Origin: Pseudomonas sp. FP2309
GTDB lineage: Bacteria > Pseudomonadota > Gammaproteobacteria > Pseudomonadales > Pseudomonadaceae
Assembly (NCBI RefSeq): GCF_030687575.1
Contig: NZ_CP117439.1
Span: 1,736,001 to 1,800,000 of the forward strand
Length of the DNA: 64,000 nucleotides
Reading direction: 5' to 3'
Part shown: positions 37,711 through 51,043 of the stretch, one piece after another
Layout of the letters: every line of letters starts with the position of its first letter
How positions within the stretch are numbered: the stretch's first letter is position 1
Translations under genes and position numbers: made by a program
Notes under the pieces: generated by a model
The model's database searches: none
Told to the model about the DNA's origin: nothing
What the model saw: the letters and a program-made list of their open reading frames with translations, nothing else

Positions 37711-38781
37711 ATGCGCGATCGACTGTTGGCTGCGGAGAAAGTGAAGGCCATCGATTGGCGCGATGGCACGCTGCACCTGCTCGATCAGCGTGCCTTGCCC
37801 TCCCGTGAAAGTTGGGTCGCGTGCGCCACGGTAGACGAAGTGGCTGCCGCGATTCGCGCCATGGTGGTGCGCGGTGCGTCGGCCATTGGTATCAGTGCGG
37901 CCTATGGCCTGGTGCTGGCCGCCCGCGCGCGTATGGCCGAGGGCGGCGACTGGCAGGCCGCGTGGGAAGAAGACTACGCACTGCTGGCCGATAGCCGCCC
38001 CACCGCCGCGAACTTGTTCTGGGCCCTCAAGAGCATGCGCGACCGCCTGGACCGTGTGAAGAAGCACGCCGACCCGCTCGCGGCGCTCGAAGCGCAAGCC
38101 ATAGCGATCCACGACAGTGATCGCGAGGCCAACCTCACCATGGCTCAACTCGGCGTCGAGCTGATCCGCAAGCATCAGGGCAATGCCCAGGCGATCCTCA
38201 CCCACGGCAATGCTGGCGCCTTGGCCAGCGGCGGCGTGGGTACGGCCCTTGGCGTGATCCGCGCGGCGTTTCTGGAAGGCATGGTCGAACAGGTCTACGT
38301 CAACGAAACCCGCCCCTGGCTGCAAGGCTCGCGCCTCACGGCCTGGGAGTTGGCGGGCGAAGGCATTCCGGTCACGGTCAATGCCGACTCGGCCGGCGCG
38401 CATATCCTTAAGACCAAGGGCATCACCTGGGTGATCGTCGGTGCCGATTGCATCGCGGCCAATGGCGATGTGATCAGCAAGATCGGCACGTACCAGTTGG
38501 CGGTGTGCGCCATGCACCACGGTGTGCGCTTTATGGTGGTGGCACCGAGTTCGGCGCTGGACCTGATGATGACCAGTGGCGATGATGTCGCCCTGGAAGC
38601 GCGCGATGTGGGCGAGTTGCTGGAGATTAACGGCCAGCGGTTGGCTGGGCCGGCGGTTAACCCAGTCTTCGATGTGACGCCGGCGGACCTGATCGATGTG
38701 ATCGTGACCGAGAAAGGCGTCGTCGAGCGGCCCGATACGGTCAAGCTGGCCAAATTGATGTGCCGCAAGCGATTGCATTGA
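37711..38781 (+). CDS. mtnA: S-methyl-5-thioribose-1-phosphate isomerase
   Basis: Converts methylthioribose 1-phosphate to methylthioribulose 1-phosphate in methionine salvage. 356 residues from ATG 37711 ([16 protein letters not shown]; an upstream start at 37687 adds 8 residues without conservation). eIF-2B-like fold: [33 protein letters not shown], and the catalytic Asp region [18 protein letters not shown]. Pairs functionally with mtaD. Confidence 0.93.
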   Translation: MRDRLLAAEKVKAIDWRDGTLHLLDQRALPSRESWVACATVDEVAAAIRAMVVRGASAIGISAAYGLVLAARARMAEGGDWQAAWEEDYALLADSRPTAANLFWALKSMRDRLDRVKKHADPLAALEAQAIAIHDSDREANLTMAQLGVELIRKHQGNAQAILTHGNAGALASGGVGTALGVIRAAFLEGMVEQVYVNETRPWLQGSRLTAWELAGEGIPVTVNADSAGAHILKTKGITWVIVGADCIAANGDVISKIGTYQLAVCAMHHGVRFMVVAPSSALDLMMTSGDDVALEARDVGELLEINGQRLAGPAVNPVFDVTPADLIDVIVTEKGVVERPDTVKLAKLMCRKRLH

Positions 38782-39116
38782 GGGGGGTGGGCGTTGCAAG
38801 TCAATAAAACCTTCAGATCCGCGCCCCCAAAAACGGTCTCCATCCGGCTCTGAGCCTCTCAGGTCCCCCACAAGCCTGTCATCCGTCAAATTACTAGCCT
38901 CCATGCGCATCAGGGGGATAGGTGCGTGGCGGCGATTGTGATAACATCCGGCGGTTTCCAGGGCTGCCCCGAGGGGTGGTCTATAACGTGCAGATCCGTG
39001 TCATAACTCGTTGATTTGTCGTAAGTCGTTGCCAGGCACTCTGCCGGCAGCGGCGAGCTTCGTTCGTCCCATATGGACGTGATGAGGTTTCACCCGAAAA
39101 AGGAATCAGGCTTCTC
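38782..39116. other. 335-bp leader region of gyrA
   Basis: Contains the gyrA promoter and leader, but I cannot place hexamers with confidence; TATAAC occurs at 38981-38986 without a matching -35. AAGGA lies 12 bp before the gyrA ATG. No gene seen. The region separates mtnA from gyrA, as in other pseudomonads. Confidence 0.4.
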
Positions 39117-41771
<2,655 letters not shown>

Positions 41772-41781
41772 GCGGACACAC

Positions 41782-41815
41782 AGGGGGCGGATGAAGATTC
41801 GCCCCCTTGTTGTTT
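41782..41815 (+). terminator. Rho-independent terminator of gyrA
   Basis: AGGGGGCG (41782-41789) pairs with CGCCCCCT (41800-41807), then TGTTGTTTGT; 10 bp after the gyrA stop. Confidence 0.75.
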
Positions 41816-41882
41816 GTCCCGTCTGAAAGTATTGAAATACCCGTTTATTGCACCACCCCACCAGATCAGAGTGAGATTGGAT

Positions 41883-42968
41883 GTGAGCAAGAGAGCCTAT
41901 AACTTCTGTGCCGGTCCCGCGGCGCTTCCTGAAGCAGTCCTGCAGCGTGCGCAGGGTGAACTCCTCGACTGGCATGGAAAAGGCCTCTCCGTGATGGAAA
42001 TGAGCCATCGCAGCGATGAGTTCGTGTCCATTGCCACCAAGGCCGAGCAGGATCTGCGCGACTTGCTGGACATCCCATCCGACTACAAAGTGCTGTTCCT
42101 GCAAGGTGGCGCCAGCCAGCAGTTCGCCCAGATCCCGTTGAACCTGCTGCCGGAAGACGGCACGGCCGACTACATCGACACCGGTATCTGGGGCCAGAAG
42201 GCCATTGAAGAGGCCTCGCGCTACGGTCACGTCAACGTGGCAGGCACCGCCAAGCCCTACGACTACTTCGCCATTCCCGGTCAGAACGAGTGGAAGCTCT
42301 CGAAAGACGCGGCCTACGTTCACTACGTTGCGAACGAAACCATCGGTGGCCTGGAGTTCGACTGGGTGCCGGAAGTCGGTGACGTGCCGCTGGTGTGCGA
42401 CATGTCCTCGGACATTCTGTCGCGCCCGATCGACGTGTCCAAATACGGCATGATCTACGCCGGCGCGCAGAAGAACATCGGCCCGAGCGGCATTGTGGTC
42501 AACATTGTGCGCGAAGACCTGCTGGGTCGCGCCCGCTCCCTGTGCCCGACCATGCTCAACTTCAAGGTCGCGGCCGATAACGGCTCGATGTACAACACCC
42601 CGCCGGCATTCGCCTGGTACCTCTCCGGCCTGGTCTTCGAATGGCTCAAGGAGCAGGGCGGTGTGGCGGCCATGGGCAAGCTCAACGAAGTGAAGAAGCG
42701 CACCCTTTACGACTTCATCGACGCCAGCGGCCTGTACAGCAACCCGATCAACCTGACGGACCGCTCGTGGATGAACGTGCCGTTCCGCCTGGCTGATGAC
42801 CGTCTGGACAAGCCATTCCTGGCCGGCGCCGACGCGCGCGGCCTGTTGAACCTCAAGGGCCACCGTTCGGTAGGCGGCATGCGCGCCTCCATCTACAACG
42901 CCGTGGACATCCACGCGATCAACGCGCTGGTTGCCTACATGGCAGAGTTCGAAAAGGAACACGGCTAA
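41883..42968 (+). CDS. serC: Phosphoserine aminotransferase
   Basis: Second step of serine synthesis, also used for pyridoxine. 361 residues from GTG 41883 (VSKRAYNFCAGPAALP), the conserved start; a further upstream in-frame ATG is not conserved. PLP Lys in YAGAQKNIGPSG. First gene of the serC-pheA-hisC-tyrA/aroA-cmk operon; TAATG overlap with pheA. Confidence 0.96.
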   Translation: MSKRAYNFCAGPAALPEAVLQRAQGELLDWHGKGLSVMEMSHRSDEFVSIATKAEQDLRDLLDIPSDYKVLFLQGGASQQFAQIPLNLLPEDGTADYIDTGIWGQKAIEEASRYGHVNVAGTAKPYDYFAIPGQNEWKLSKDAAYVHYVANETIGGLEFDWVPEVGDVPLVCDMSSDILSRPIDVSKYGMIYAGAQKNIGPSGIVVNIVREDLLGRARSLCPTMLNFKVAADNGSMYNTPPAFAWYLSGLVFEWLKEQGGVAAMGKLNEVKKRTLYDFIDASGLYSNPINLTDRSWMNVPFRLADDRLDKPFLAGADARGLLNLKGHRSVGGMRASIYNAVDIHAINALVAYMAEFEKEHG

Positions 42969-44062
42969 TGTCTGAGCAAGAACTCAAGGCCCTGCGGGTA
43001 CGCATTGACAGCCTGGACGAGAAAGTCCTGGAGTTGATCAGTGAGCGTGCACGCTGCGCCCAGGAAGTGGCACGGGTCAAAATGGCATCCCTGGCGGAAG
43101 GCGAGGTACCGGTGTTCTACCGTCCCGAGCGCGAGGCCCAGGTGCTCAAGCGCGTGATGGAGCGCAACAAGGGGCCGTTGGGCAACGAAGAGATGGCGCG
43201 CTTGTTCCGCGAAATCATGTCTTCGTGCCTGGCCCTGGAACAGCCGCTGAAAGTCGCGTACCTCGGCCCCGAGGGCACGTTCACCCAGGCGGCGGCCATG
43301 AAACACTTCGGCCACGCGGTGATCAGCAAGCCGATGGCGGCCATCGACGAAGTGTTTCGCGAAGTGGCGGCCGGTGCGGTGAACTTTGGCGTGGTGCCGG
43401 TGGAAAACTCCACCGAAGGCGCGGTCAACCACACGCTGGACAGCTTCCTTGAGCACGACATGGTGATCTGCGGCGAAGTCGAGCTGCGCATCCACCACCA
43501 CCTGCTGGTGGGCGAGAACACCAAGACCGATAGCATCAGCCGCATCTATTCCCACGCCCAGTCCCTGGCCCAGTGCCGCAAATGGCTGGACGCGCATTAC
43601 CCGAATGTCGAGCGCGTGGCGGTGTCCAGCAACGCCGAAGCGGCCAAACGGGTCAAGGGTGAGTGGAACTCGGCGGCGATTGCCGGTGACATGGCCGCTG
43701 GCCTGTATGGCTTGACGCGCCTGGCCGAAAAGATCGAAGACCGCCCGGACAACTCCACGCGCTTTTTGATGATCGGCAGTCAGGAAGTACCGCCGACCGG
43801 CGACGACAAGACCTCGATCATCGTCTCCATGAGCAACAAGCCCGGCGCGCTGCATGAGCTGCTGGTGCCGTTCCACGACAACGGGATTGACCTGACACGC
43901 ATCGAGACCCGGCCTTCGCGCAGCGGTAAATGGACCTACGTGTTCTTTATCGACTTCATCGGCCATCACCGCGACCCGCTGGTCAAAGGTGTGCTGGAGA
44001 AAATCAGTCAGGAAGCCGTGGCGCTCAAAGTGCTGGGCTCTTACCCGAAAGCGGTTTTGTGA
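42968..44062 (+). CDS. pheA: Chorismate mutase / prephenate dehydratase (P-protein)
   Basis: Makes phenylpyruvate from chorismate. 364 residues: AroQ chorismate mutase (1-90), prephenate dehydratase (about 95-270, with LGPEGTFTQAA and the catalytic NSTRFLMIG), and ACT domain (275-364) with GALHELL and the RIETRPS motif for feedback control by phenylalanine. Start overlaps the serC stop by one base. Confidence 0.96.
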   Translation: MSEQELKALRVRIDSLDEKVLELISERARCAQEVARVKMASLAEGEVPVFYRPEREAQVLKRVMERNKGPLGNEEMARLFREIMSSCLALEQPLKVAYLGPEGTFTQAAAMKHFGHAVISKPMAAIDEVFREVAAGAVNFGVVPVENSTEGAVNHTLDSFLEHDMVICGEVELRIHHHLLVGENTKTDSISRIYSHAQSLAQCRKWLDAHYPNVERVAVSSNAEAAKRVKGEWNSAAIAGDMAAGLYGLTRLAEKIEDRPDNSTRFLMIGSQEVPPTGDDKTSIIVSMSNKPGALHELLVPFHDNGIDLTRIETRPSRSGKWTYVFFIDFIGHHRDPLVKGVLEKISQEAVALKVLGSYPKAVL

Positions 44063-44071
44063 GGCGTTAAC

Positions 44072-45184
44072 ATGAGTGGCAACTTCCTCGCCCTGGCTCA
44101 GCCGGGCGTGCAACAACTGTCGCCTTACGTTCCGGGCAAGCCTGTGGACGAGCTGGCGCGTGAGTTGAACCTGGACCCGGCCAAGATCGTCAAGCTGGCC
44201 AGTAACGAGAACCCGCTGGGTCCGAGTCCCAAGGTGTTGGCGGCGATCCGTGAAGACCTCGCGGAGCTGACGCGCTACCCGGACGGTAATGGTTTCGCCC
44301 TCAAGTCGCTGTTGGCGCAAAAGTGCCGCGTCGAGCTGAACCAGGTGACCCTGGGTAACGGTTCCAACGACATTCTTGAACTGGTCGGTCGTGCCTACCT
44401 GGCGCCGGGTTTGAATGCGGTGTTCAGCGAGCACGCGTTTGCCGTCTACCCGATAGTGACCCAGGCGGTGGGCGCCGACGCCCGCGTCATTCCCGCCAAA
44501 GACTGGGGGCATGACCTGCCGGCGATGCTGGCGGCCATCGACGCGCACACCCGCGTCGTGTTTATCGCCAACCCGAACAACCCGACCGGGACCTGGTTCG
44601 ACGCCGAGGCGCTGAACGACTTCCTGCAGGACGTGCCGGAGCACGTTCTGGTGGTACTGGACGAGGCCTACATCGAGTACGCCGAGGGCAGCGACCTGCC
44701 GGACGGCCTGGACTTCCTGGCGGCGTATCCGAACCTGCTGGTGTCGCGCACCTTTTCCAAGGCTTATGGCCTGGCGTCTCTGCGGGTTGGCTATGGCCTG
44801 TCCTCGGCGGTGGTCGCCGACGTGCTGAACCGCGTGCGCCAGCCGTTTAACGTCAACAGCCTTGCCCTCGCGGCGGCCTGTGCGGCGCTGCAGGATGCCG
44901 AGTACCTGGAAGAAGGTCGACGCATCAACGAAAGCGGCATGCTGCAGTTGCAGGAAGGCTTCCGTGCGCTGGACCTGAGCTGGATTCCGTCCAAGGGCAA
45001 CTTCATCTGCGTCGACCTCGGTCAAGTCGCCGCCCCGGTATTCCAGGGGTTGCTGGGCGAAGGCGTGATCGTGCGTCCGGTGGCCAACTACGGCATGCCG
45101 AACCACCTGCGCATCACCATCGGCTTGCCGGCTGAAAACAGCCGTTTCCTGGAGGCGCTGGCCAAGGTTCTGGCTCGTGGTTGA
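44072..45184 (+). CDS. hisC: Histidinol-phosphate / aromatic aminotransferase
   Basis: 370 residues, class I PLP aminotransferase: NENPLGPSP, YPDGNGFALK, ANPNNPTGTW, and PLP Lys in SRTFSKAYGLASLRVGYG. In this aromatic operon it probably works mainly on aromatic acids (hisC2 of P. aeruginosa lies at the same place), while histidine synthesis may use a second copy elsewhere. GAGG 7 bp before the ATG. Confidence 0.9.
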   Translation: MSGNFLALAQPGVQQLSPYVPGKPVDELARELNLDPAKIVKLASNENPLGPSPKVLAAIREDLAELTRYPDGNGFALKSLLAQKCRVELNQVTLGNGSNDILELVGRAYLAPGLNAVFSEHAFAVYPIVTQAVGADARVIPAKDWGHDLPAMLAAIDAHTRVVFIANPNNPTGTWFDAEALNDFLQDVPEHVLVVLDEAYIEYAEGSDLPDGLDFLAAYPNLLVSRTFSKAYGLASLRVGYGLSSAVVADVLNRVRQPFNVNSLALAAACAALQDAEYLEEGRRINESGMLQLQEGFRALDLSWIPSKGNFICVDLGQVAAPVFQGLLGEGVIVRPVANYGMPNHLRITIGLPAENSRFLEALAKVLARG

Positions 45185-47423
45185 TGTCACTGCATTGCAA
45201 CCTGCTGTGCCTATGATCGGTCGCCTGGTAGTGGTCGGTCTGGGGTTGATCGGCGGCTCCTTCGCCAAAGGCCTGCGTGAAAGCGGGCTGTGTGGCGAGG
45301 TGGTCGGTGTGGACCTGGATCCGCAATCGCGCAAGTTGGCGGTTGAACTGGGCGTAGTGGATCGCTGCGAGGCTGACCTGGCGCTCGCGTGCCGCGGCGC
45401 CGATGTGATCCAGCTCGCCGTGCCGATCCTGGCCATGGAAAAGTTGCTGGCGTTGTTGGCCGGCATGGACCTGGGGCAGGCGATCCTTACCGATGTCGGC
45501 AGTGCCAAAGGCAATGTGGTGCACGCGGCGCAACTGGCGTTTGGCGGCATGCCTGCGCGTTTCGTGCCGGGGCATCCGATTGCCGGCTCCGAGCAGAGTG
45601 GGGTCGAGGCCTCCAATGCGCAGCTGTTCCGCCGGCATAAAGTCATTCTCACACCGCTCGAGCAAACCGATCCGGCCGCGTTGGCGGTGGTGGATCGGCT
45701 CTGGCGCGAGCTGGGTGCGGATGTGGAGCACATGCAGGTCGAGCGTCACGACGAAGTGTTGGCGGCGACCAGCCATCTTCCGCATTTGCTGGCGTTCGGT
45801 CTGGTGGATTCGCTGGCCAAACGCAACGAGAACCTCGAGATTTTCCGTTACGCCGCCGGTGGCTTTCGCGATTTCACGCGCATCGCCGGCAGCGATCCTG
45901 TGATGTGGCACGATATCTTTCTCGCCAATCGCGAAGCGGTGTTGCGCACCCTGGACACCTTCCGCAGCGACCTCGACGCCTTGCGCGATGCGGTCGATGC
46001 AGGGGATGGTCATCAATTATTGGGTGTGTTCACCCGTGCGCGGGTGGCGCGTGAGCATTTCAGCAAGATCCTGGCACGCCGGGCCTATATGGAAACCGCT
46101 GTGAACGCCGATGACCTGATCTTCGTCGCCAACCCGGGGGGCCGCTTGAGCGGGCGTATTCGGGTGCCGGGTGACAAGTCGATCTCCCACCGGTCGATCA
46201 TGCTGGGTTCGTTGGCCGAAGGTGTGACCGAGATCGAAGGGTTCCTGGAAGGCGAAGATGCCCTGGCCACCTTGCAGGCGTTCCGCGACATGGGCGTGGT
46301 CATTGAAGGCCCGCACCATGGGCGCGTGACCATTCATGGCGTGGGTTTGCATGGCTTGAAAGCGCCGCCGGGGCCGATCTATCTGGGCAACTCCGGTACG
46401 TCCATGCGCTTGCTGTCCGGGTTGCTGGCGGCGCAGCGCTTCGACAGCGTATTGACGGGCGACGCGTCGTTGTCCAAGCGCCCGATGAGCCGCGTGGCAG
46501 AGCCGTTGCGGGCAATGGGCGCGGTGATCGAAACCGGCCCGCAAGGGCGTCCGCCGCTGACCATTCGTGGCGGCCAAACGCTCAAGGGCATGCGCTATGC
46601 GCTGCCGATGGCCAGCGCCCAGGTTAAATCCTGCCTGTTGCTGGCCGGGTTGTACGCCGAAGGCCAAACCGCGGTCACCGAGCCTGCGCCCACCCGAGAC
46701 CATACCGAGCGCATGCTGCGCGGGTTTGGTTATCCGGTGGCGGTGGAGTGGGCGACCGCGTCGGTCGAATCGGGCCATGTGCTTAAGGCGGCCCATATTG
46801 AAGTGCCGGGGGACATTTCCTCGTCGGCGTTCTTCCTGGTGGCGGCGTCGATCGCCGAGGGTTCTGAGCTGCTGCTGGAGCATGTGGGCGTCAATCCTAC
46901 GCGTACCGGGGTGATCGATATCCTGCGCTTGATGGGGGCCGATATCCGCCTGGAAAACCTGCGTGAAGTGGGTGGCGAACCGGTCGCCGACCTGCGTGTA
47001 CGCGCAGCGCCACTCAAAGGCATCGAGATTCCTGAAGCCCTGGTGCCATTGGCGATTGATGAGTTCCCGGTGCTGTTTGTCGCGGCGGCCTGTGCGCAGG
47101 GGCGCACCGTTTTGCGCGGCGCCGCAGAGCTGCGCGTGAAGGAGTCTGACCGCATCCAGGCGATGGCCGACGGTCTGCTGGCGCTGGGGGTCAAGTGTGA
47201 ACCGACCCCGGATGGGATTATCATTGAGGGTGGCCTGATCGGCGGCGGCGATGTGCATGCCCAGGGTGATCATCGCATTGCCATGGCGTTCAGCGTGGCA
47301 TCCCTGAGGGCCGCGGCGCCTATTCGTATCCATGACTGTGCCAATGTTGCTACGTCTTTTCCGAACTTTCTGACACTGTGTGCCGATGTCGGCATCCGTG
47401 TTGCCCAAGAGGCTCAATTGTGA
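45177..47423 (+). CDS. Bifunctional prephenate dehydrogenase / EPSP synthase (TyrA-AroA fusion)
   Basis: 748 residues. The N-terminal TyrA part (about 15-300) has the NAD motif [12 protein letters not shown] and [10 protein letters not shown]; the C-terminal AroA part (about 310-748) has GDKSISHRS (332-340), [11 protein letters not shown] and [13 protein letters not shown]. It therefore catalyses two separate steps, arogenate/prephenate oxidation and enolpyruvyl transfer. This fusion is normal in pseudomonads. GTG 45177 overlaps the end of hisC by 8 bp with AAGG 9 bp upstream; ATG 45213 is an alternative. GTG of cmk overlaps its stop. Confidence 0.94.
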   Translation: MVDVTALQPAVPMIGRLVVVGLGLIGGSFAKGLRESGLCGEVVGVDLDPQSRKLAVELGVVDRCEADLALACRGADVIQLAVPILAMEKLLALLAGMDLGQAILTDVGSAKGNVVHAAQLAFGGMPARFVPGHPIAGSEQSGVEASNAQLFRRHKVILTPLEQTDPAALAVVDRLWRELGADVEHMQVERHDEVLAATSHLPHLLAFGLVDSLAKRNENLEIFRYAAGGFRDFTRIAGSDPVMWHDIFLANREAVLRTLDTFRSDLDALRDAVDAGDGHQLLGVFTRARVAREHFSKILARRAYMETAVNADDLIFVANPGGRLSGRIRVPGDKSISHRSIMLGSLAEGVTEIEGFLEGEDALATLQAFRDMGVVIEGPHHGRVTIHGVGLHGLKAPPGPIYLGNSGTSMRLLSGLLAAQRFDSVLTGDASLSKRPMSRVAEPLRAMGAVIETGPQGRPPLTIRGGQTLKGMRYALPMASAQVKSCLLLAGLYAEGQTAVTEPAPTRDHTERMLRGFGYPVAVEWATASVESGHVLKAAHIEVPGDISSSAFFLVAASIAEGSELLLEHVGVNPTRTGVIDILRLMGADIRLENLREVGGEPVADLRVRAAPLKGIEIPEALVPLAIDEFPVLFVAAACAQGRTVLRGAAELRVKESDRIQAMADGLLALGVKCEPTPDGIIIEGGLIGGGDVHAQGDHRIAMAFSVASLRAAAPIRIHDCANVATSFPNFLTLCADVGIRVAQEAQL

Positions 47424-48109
47424 ATATCAAACCACCGGTGATTACCATCGACGGGCCAAGCGGCTCGGGCAAAGGCACGATCGCCGGCATCCTGGCCAAG
47501 CGTCTGGGCTGGTGCTTGCTGGATTCCGGCGCGCTGTACCGTCTGCTGGCGTTTGCGGCGCGTAACCACGGCGTCGACCTGACCAACGAAGAGTCCCTGA
47601 AGCTGCTGGCGGCGCACCTGGATGTCCAGTTCGTCGGCGCGACGGAAGGTCATCCGCAACGCATCATCCTCGAAGGCGATGATGTAACGGACGATCTGCG
47701 TAACGAGCAAGTCGGTTCCTGGGCCTCCCAGGTCGCCGCGCTGCCGGCCGTGCGTGAGGCGTTGCTGCAGCGCCAGCGCGCTTTCCAGGAGTTGCCGGGG
47801 TTGGTCGCCGATGGTCGCGACATGGGCACGGTAGTGTTTCCCGAGGCGCCCTTGAAGATTTTCCTGACGGCCAGCGCCGAGGAGCGCGCTCGCCGCCGCT
47901 ACTTGCAGTTGAAGGGCAAAGTCGATGGTGTTAGTCTGTCGAGTCTGCTAGATGAGATCCGTGCACGCGATGAGCGTGATACCCAGCGTGCAGTAGCCCC
48001 GCTCAAGCCGGCGGCTGATGCCATACAGCTGGATTCCACGGAGTTGTCCATCGAGCAGGTGCTGGAACGCATCTTGAGTGAAATCGCCATTCGCGATATC
48101 GCCGGGTGA
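47420..48109 (+). CDS. cmk: Cytidylate kinase
   Basis: Phosphorylates CMP and dCMP. 229 residues from GTG 47420 (overlap with the preceding stop): [21 protein letters not shown]-loop at about 10-18; [13 protein letters not shown] and the [12 protein letters not shown] lid region present. Last gene of the aromatic operon and directly before rpsA, the conserved order. Confidence 0.96.
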   Translation: MNIKPPVITIDGPSGSGKGTIAGILAKRLGWCLLDSGALYRLLAFAARNHGVDLTNEESLKLLAAHLDVQFVGATEGHPQRIILEGDDVTDDLRNEQVGSWASQVAALPAVREALLQRQRAFQELPGLVADGRDMGTVVFPEAPLKIFLTASAEERARRRYLQLKGKVDGVSLSSLLDEIRARDERDTQRAVAPLKPAADAIQLDSTELSIEQVLERILSEIAIRDIAG

Positions 48110-48111
48110 TC

Positions 48112-48157
48112 AAGAAGGCCGCAGGGGACCAGTCATAGTCCTGCGGTGGCTTCTTTT
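48112..48157 (+). terminator. Hairpin between cmk and rpsA
   Basis: AAGAAGGCCGCAGG (48112-48125) pairs, with a bulge, with CCTGCGGTGGCTTCTT (48140-48155), ending in TTTT. Likely terminator of the aromatic operon, possibly partial so that rpsA receives some readthrough. Confidence 0.65.
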
Positions 48158-48170
48158 AACTGAAACTGAC

Positions 48171-48229
48171 CCACACCGTCTGGGGTGTGGAGATGGGCGT
48201 ATTCTTCGCCCTTATCAACAGGAATTAAA
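48171..48229 (+). promoter_or_regulatory. Structured rpsA translation-initiation region (candidate S1 autoregulation)
   Basis: Two hairpins precede the rpsA start: CCACACC/GGTGTGG (48171-48190) and GGGCG/CGCCC (48195-48211), followed by an AU-rich stretch ATCAACAGGAATTAAAATG. In gammaproteobacteria, S1 represses its own mRNA through such a folded leader. The fold is seen by eye; the regulation is inferred from the family. Confidence 0.45.
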
Positions 48230-49915
48230 ATGAGCGAAAGCTTTGCGGAACTCTTTGAAGAAAGCCTAAAAACCCTGAACCTTCAGGCAGGCTCCATCAT
48301 CACCGGTGTTATCGTTGATATCGATTACCAAGCTCGCTGGGTAACCGTTCACGCTGGTCTGAAGTCTGAAGCTCTGATCCCGCTGGAACAGTTCTACAAC
48401 GATGCTGGCGATCTGACAATCAATGTCGGTGACGAAGTTCACGTTGCTCTGGACTCGGTTGAAGACGGTTTCGGTGAAACCAAGCTGTCCCGTGAAAAAG
48501 CCAAGCGCGCTGAATGCTGGATTGTTCTCGAAGCAGCCTTCGCAGCTGAAGAAGTGGTCAAGGGCGTTATCAACGGTAAGGTTAAAGGCGGCTTCACTGT
48601 CGACGTTAACGGCATCCGTGCGTTCCTGCCAGGTTCTTTGGTCGACGTTCGTCCTGTGCGCGACACCACGCATCTGGAAGGCAAAGAACTCGAATTCAAG
48701 GTCATCAAACTCGACCAGAAGCGCAACAACGTTGTCGTTTCCCGTCGCAGCGTCCTGGAAGCAGAGAACTCCGCCGAGCGTGAAGCTCTGCTGGAATCCC
48801 TGCAGGAAGGCCAACAAGTCAAAGGTATCGTCAAAAACCTCACCGATTACGGCGCATTCGTCGATCTGGGTGGCGTCGATGGCCTGCTGCATATTACCGA
48901 CATGGCTTGGAAGCGTATCAAGCATCCTTCCGAAATCGTCAACGTTGGCGACGAGATTGATGTCAAGGTTCTGAAATACGATCGCGAACGCAACCGTGTT
49001 TCCCTGGGCCTGAAGCAACTGGGTGAAGACCCATGGGTTGCTATCAAAGCCCGTTACCCAGAAAGCACCCGTGTTACCGCGCGTGTTACCAACCTGACCG
49101 ACTACGGCTGCTTCGCAGAGCTGGAAGAAGGCGTGGAAGGCCTGGTACACGTTTCCGAAATGGACTGGACCAACAAAAACATCCACCCTTCGAAAGTCGT
49201 ACAAGTCGGCGACGAAGTGGAAGTTATGGTTCTGGACATCGACGAAGAGCGTCGTCGTATCTCCCTGGGCATCAAGCAGTGCAAATCTAACCCATGGGAA
49301 GATTTCTCTGGCCAGTTCAACAAGGGCGATAAAATCTCCGGCACCATCAAGTCGATCACCGATTTCGGTATCTTCATTGGTCTGGACGGCGGCATCGACG
49401 GCCTGGTTCACCTGTCCGACATCTCCTGGAACGAAGTGGGCGAAGAAGCTGTTCGTCGTTTCAAGAAGGGCGACGAGCTGGACACCGTTATCCTGTCGGT
49501 TGACCCAGAGCGCGAGCGCATCTCCCTGGGTATCAAGCAACTGGAAAGCGATCCGTTCTCCGAGTACGTTCAAGAGAACGACAAAGGCGCCATCGTTAAA
49601 GGCACTGTGAAAGAAGTTGACGCCAAAGGCGCCATCATCGTTCTGGCCGACGATATCGAAGCGACTCTGAAAGCCTCCGAAATCAGCCGTGACCGCGTTG
49701 AAGACGCGCGCAACGTTCTGAAAGAAGGCCAGGAAGTAGAAGCCAAGATCATCAGCGTTGACCGCAAGAGCCGCGTAATCCAACTCTCCATCAAGTCTAA
49801 AGACGAAGTGGAAGAGAAAGAAGCCATCCAGAGCCTGAAATCCGCTCCGGAAGCTGCACAAGGCGAGACCACCATGGCCTCCCTGCTGCGCGAAGCAATG
49901 GCTAAACAGAACTAA
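48230..49915 (+). CDS. rpsA: 30S ribosomal protein S1
   Basis: 561 residues from ATG 48230, the usual S1 length. Six S1 RNA-binding repeats, each with [31 protein letters not shown] patterns (for example around [19 protein letters not shown]). It unfolds mRNA and places it on the ribosome. Codon use is clearly biased to the preferred codons of highly expressed genes. Strong terminator follows. Confidence 0.98.
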   Translation: MSESFAELFEESLKTLNLQAGSIITGVIVDIDYQARWVTVHAGLKSEALIPLEQFYNDAGDLTINVGDEVHVALDSVEDGFGETKLSREKAKRAECWIVLEAAFAAEEVVKGVINGKVKGGFTVDVNGIRAFLPGSLVDVRPVRDTTHLEGKELEFKVIKLDQKRNNVVVSRRSVLEAENSAEREALLESLQEGQQVKGIVKNLTDYGAFVDLGGVDGLLHITDMAWKRIKHPSEIVNVGDEIDVKVLKYDRERNRVSLGLKQLGEDPWVAIKARYPESTRVTARVTNLTDYGCFAELEEGVEGLVHVSEMDWTNKNIHPSKVVQVGDEVEVMVLDIDEERRRISLGIKQCKSNPWEDFSGQFNKGDKISGTIKSITDFGIFIGLDGGIDGLVHLSDISWNEVGEEAVRRFKKGDELDTVILSVDPERERISLGIKQLESDPFSEYVQENDKGAIVKGTVKEVDAKGAIIVLADDIEATLKASEISRDRVEDARNVLKEGQEVEAKIISVDRKSRVIQLSIKSKDEVEEKEAIQSLKSAPEAAQGETTMASLLREAMAKQN

Positions 49916-49930
49916 GTTCTGTAAAGCTGT

Positions 49931-49959
49931 AAAAAGGGCGACTTCGGTCGCCCTTTTTT
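49931..49959 (+). terminator. Rho-independent terminator of rpsA
   Basis: AAAAAGGGCGAC (49931-49942), loop TTCG, GTCGCCCTTTTTT (49947-49959): a stable UUCG-capped stem with T-run. Confidence 0.95.
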
Positions 49960-50073
49960 GTACCTGAAATTCGTTGAATCAACACAGGAGAACCATTACT
50001 CATAGCCCGCTGTCAGAACTGGCTATAGTCTTGATAAAAGCGCTCCCGTGTCATGGCTTCAATAAGGATTTCA

Positions 50074-50358
50074 ATGAACAAGCTTATCGTAGTGCTCGTA
50101 GTGGTAATGCTTGCAGGCTGCTCTGTTACCAGTGCCAAGACCCACGCGAGGCGTGGCGTCAGCGGCATCCAGGTAGATTGCTCTGGCCTGGGTAATAGCT
50201 GGGAGAAGTGCGAGAAGCGCGCCGCCCGAGAATGCAAGATGCAGGGCTACAAGATTATCACCAGGTCCAGCGATGCCAAGGACGAAGAGGGCGACTATCT
50301 GTTCGGCTGGAACCCTGCTGGCGCAGTCGCCCGCACCATGCTGGTGATCTGCAATTGA
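50074..50358 (+). CDS. Small lipoprotein, function unknown
   Basis: 94 residues from ATG 50074: MNKLIVVLVVVMLAGC, lipobox L-A-G-C with Cys at position 16. The mature part has several Cys (VDCSGLGNSWEKCEKRAARECK), suggesting disulfides, then an EEGDYLFGWNPAG segment. Inserted between rpsA and ihfB, which are adjacent in many other bacteria. No family recognised. Confidence 0.65.
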   Translation: MNKLIVVLVVVMLAGCSVTSAKTHARRGVSGIQVDCSGLGNSWEKCEKRAARECKMQGYKIITRSSDAKDEEGDYLFGWNPAGAVARTMLVICN

Positions 50359-50490
50359 GAGCGATGCATGTGCTCTGTGGGTGTTTATTTAACCCGCAGA
50401 TAAGTTTATGTATGGGCTGTTCAAATTCATCAAGTCATGCTAAAACCTTCGAAGCGCTTTTCCTAGCTGCTTGAAAAAGAAGGGAAAAAT

Positions 50491-50787
50491 ATGACGAAGT
50501 CGGAGTTGATCGAACGAATTGTCACCCATCAAGGGCTGCTCTCATCCAAGGATGTGGAGCTGGCTATCAAGACCATGCTTGAACAAATGTCTCAGTGCCT
50601 GGCGACTGGGGATCGGATTGAGATTCGTGGGTTTGGGAGCTTTTCGCTGCACTACCGCGCGCCAAGGGTAGGGCGGAATCCCAAGACTGGGCAGTCGGTG
50701 AGTCTGGATGGGAAATTTGTGCCTCATTTCAAGCCGGGGAAGGAGTTGCGGGATCGGGTTAATGAGGATGAGGACTCAGGCGTCTGA
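50491..50787 (+). CDS. ihfB: Integration host factor subunit beta
   Basis: 98 residues, HU/IHF fold. N-terminal [17 protein letters not shown]-bending arm [21 protein letters not shown]. Forms IHF with IhfA to bend DNA at promoters and recombination sites. GGGAA before ATG 50491. It marks the left border of the O-antigen locus, as himD does in P. aeruginosa. Confidence 0.96.
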   Translation: MTKSELIERIVTHQGLLSSKDVELAIKTMLEQMSQCLATGDRIEIRGFGSFSLHYRAPRVGRNPKTGQSVSLDGKFVPHFKPGKELRDRVNEDEDSGV

Positions 50788-50812
50788 GTAGCTTCAGAAA
50801 CAGGAGAAAATT

Positions 50813-51043
50813 ATGCATAAAGCTAAGCGCTTTTTGTCGGGGGTAGTAATTTTATTATTGACGCTTGTGATTTTGGCGTTTGTCTTGGAAAATCAGCAGG
50901 TTTTAGCGCTGTCGTTTTTTGGCTGGTCTACTGCTGGGGTTCCTGTTTCTGTGATTCTGGTGCTGACATTCATTGCTGGTATGATTATCGGGCCGGCGCT
51001 AGGGTGGCTATTAAACCGTAAAAGCACTCATCCAAAACACTAA
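50813..51043 (+). CDS. lapA: LapA-domain (DUF1049) membrane protein
   Basis: 76 residues with two membrane segments (VVILLLTLVILAFVL and VSVILVLTFIAGMIIGPALGWLL) and a short basic tail. Similar to the N-terminus of LapA, which with LapB controls LPS assembly and LpxC stability in E. coli. GGAG before ATG 50813. Conserved neighbour of ihfB; no lapB follows. Gene name by similarity. Confidence 0.75.
   Translation: MHKAKRFLSGVVILLLTLVILAFVLENQQVLALSFFGWSTAGVPVSVILVLTFIAGMIIGPALGWLLNRKSTHPKH

Noticed and set aside
42965..45733. 922-codon open frame antisense to pheA, hisC and tyrA
   Set aside because: Same cause: shadow of conserved forward genes with high GC at third positions.
45177..47423. 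TyrA-AroA fusion as a novelty
   Set aside because: The fusion is usual in pseudomonads, so it is annotated but not reported as a finding.
48266..49861. 531-codon open frame antisense to rpsA
   Set aside because: Mirror of a highly expressed gene with few usable stop triplets on the opposite strand.
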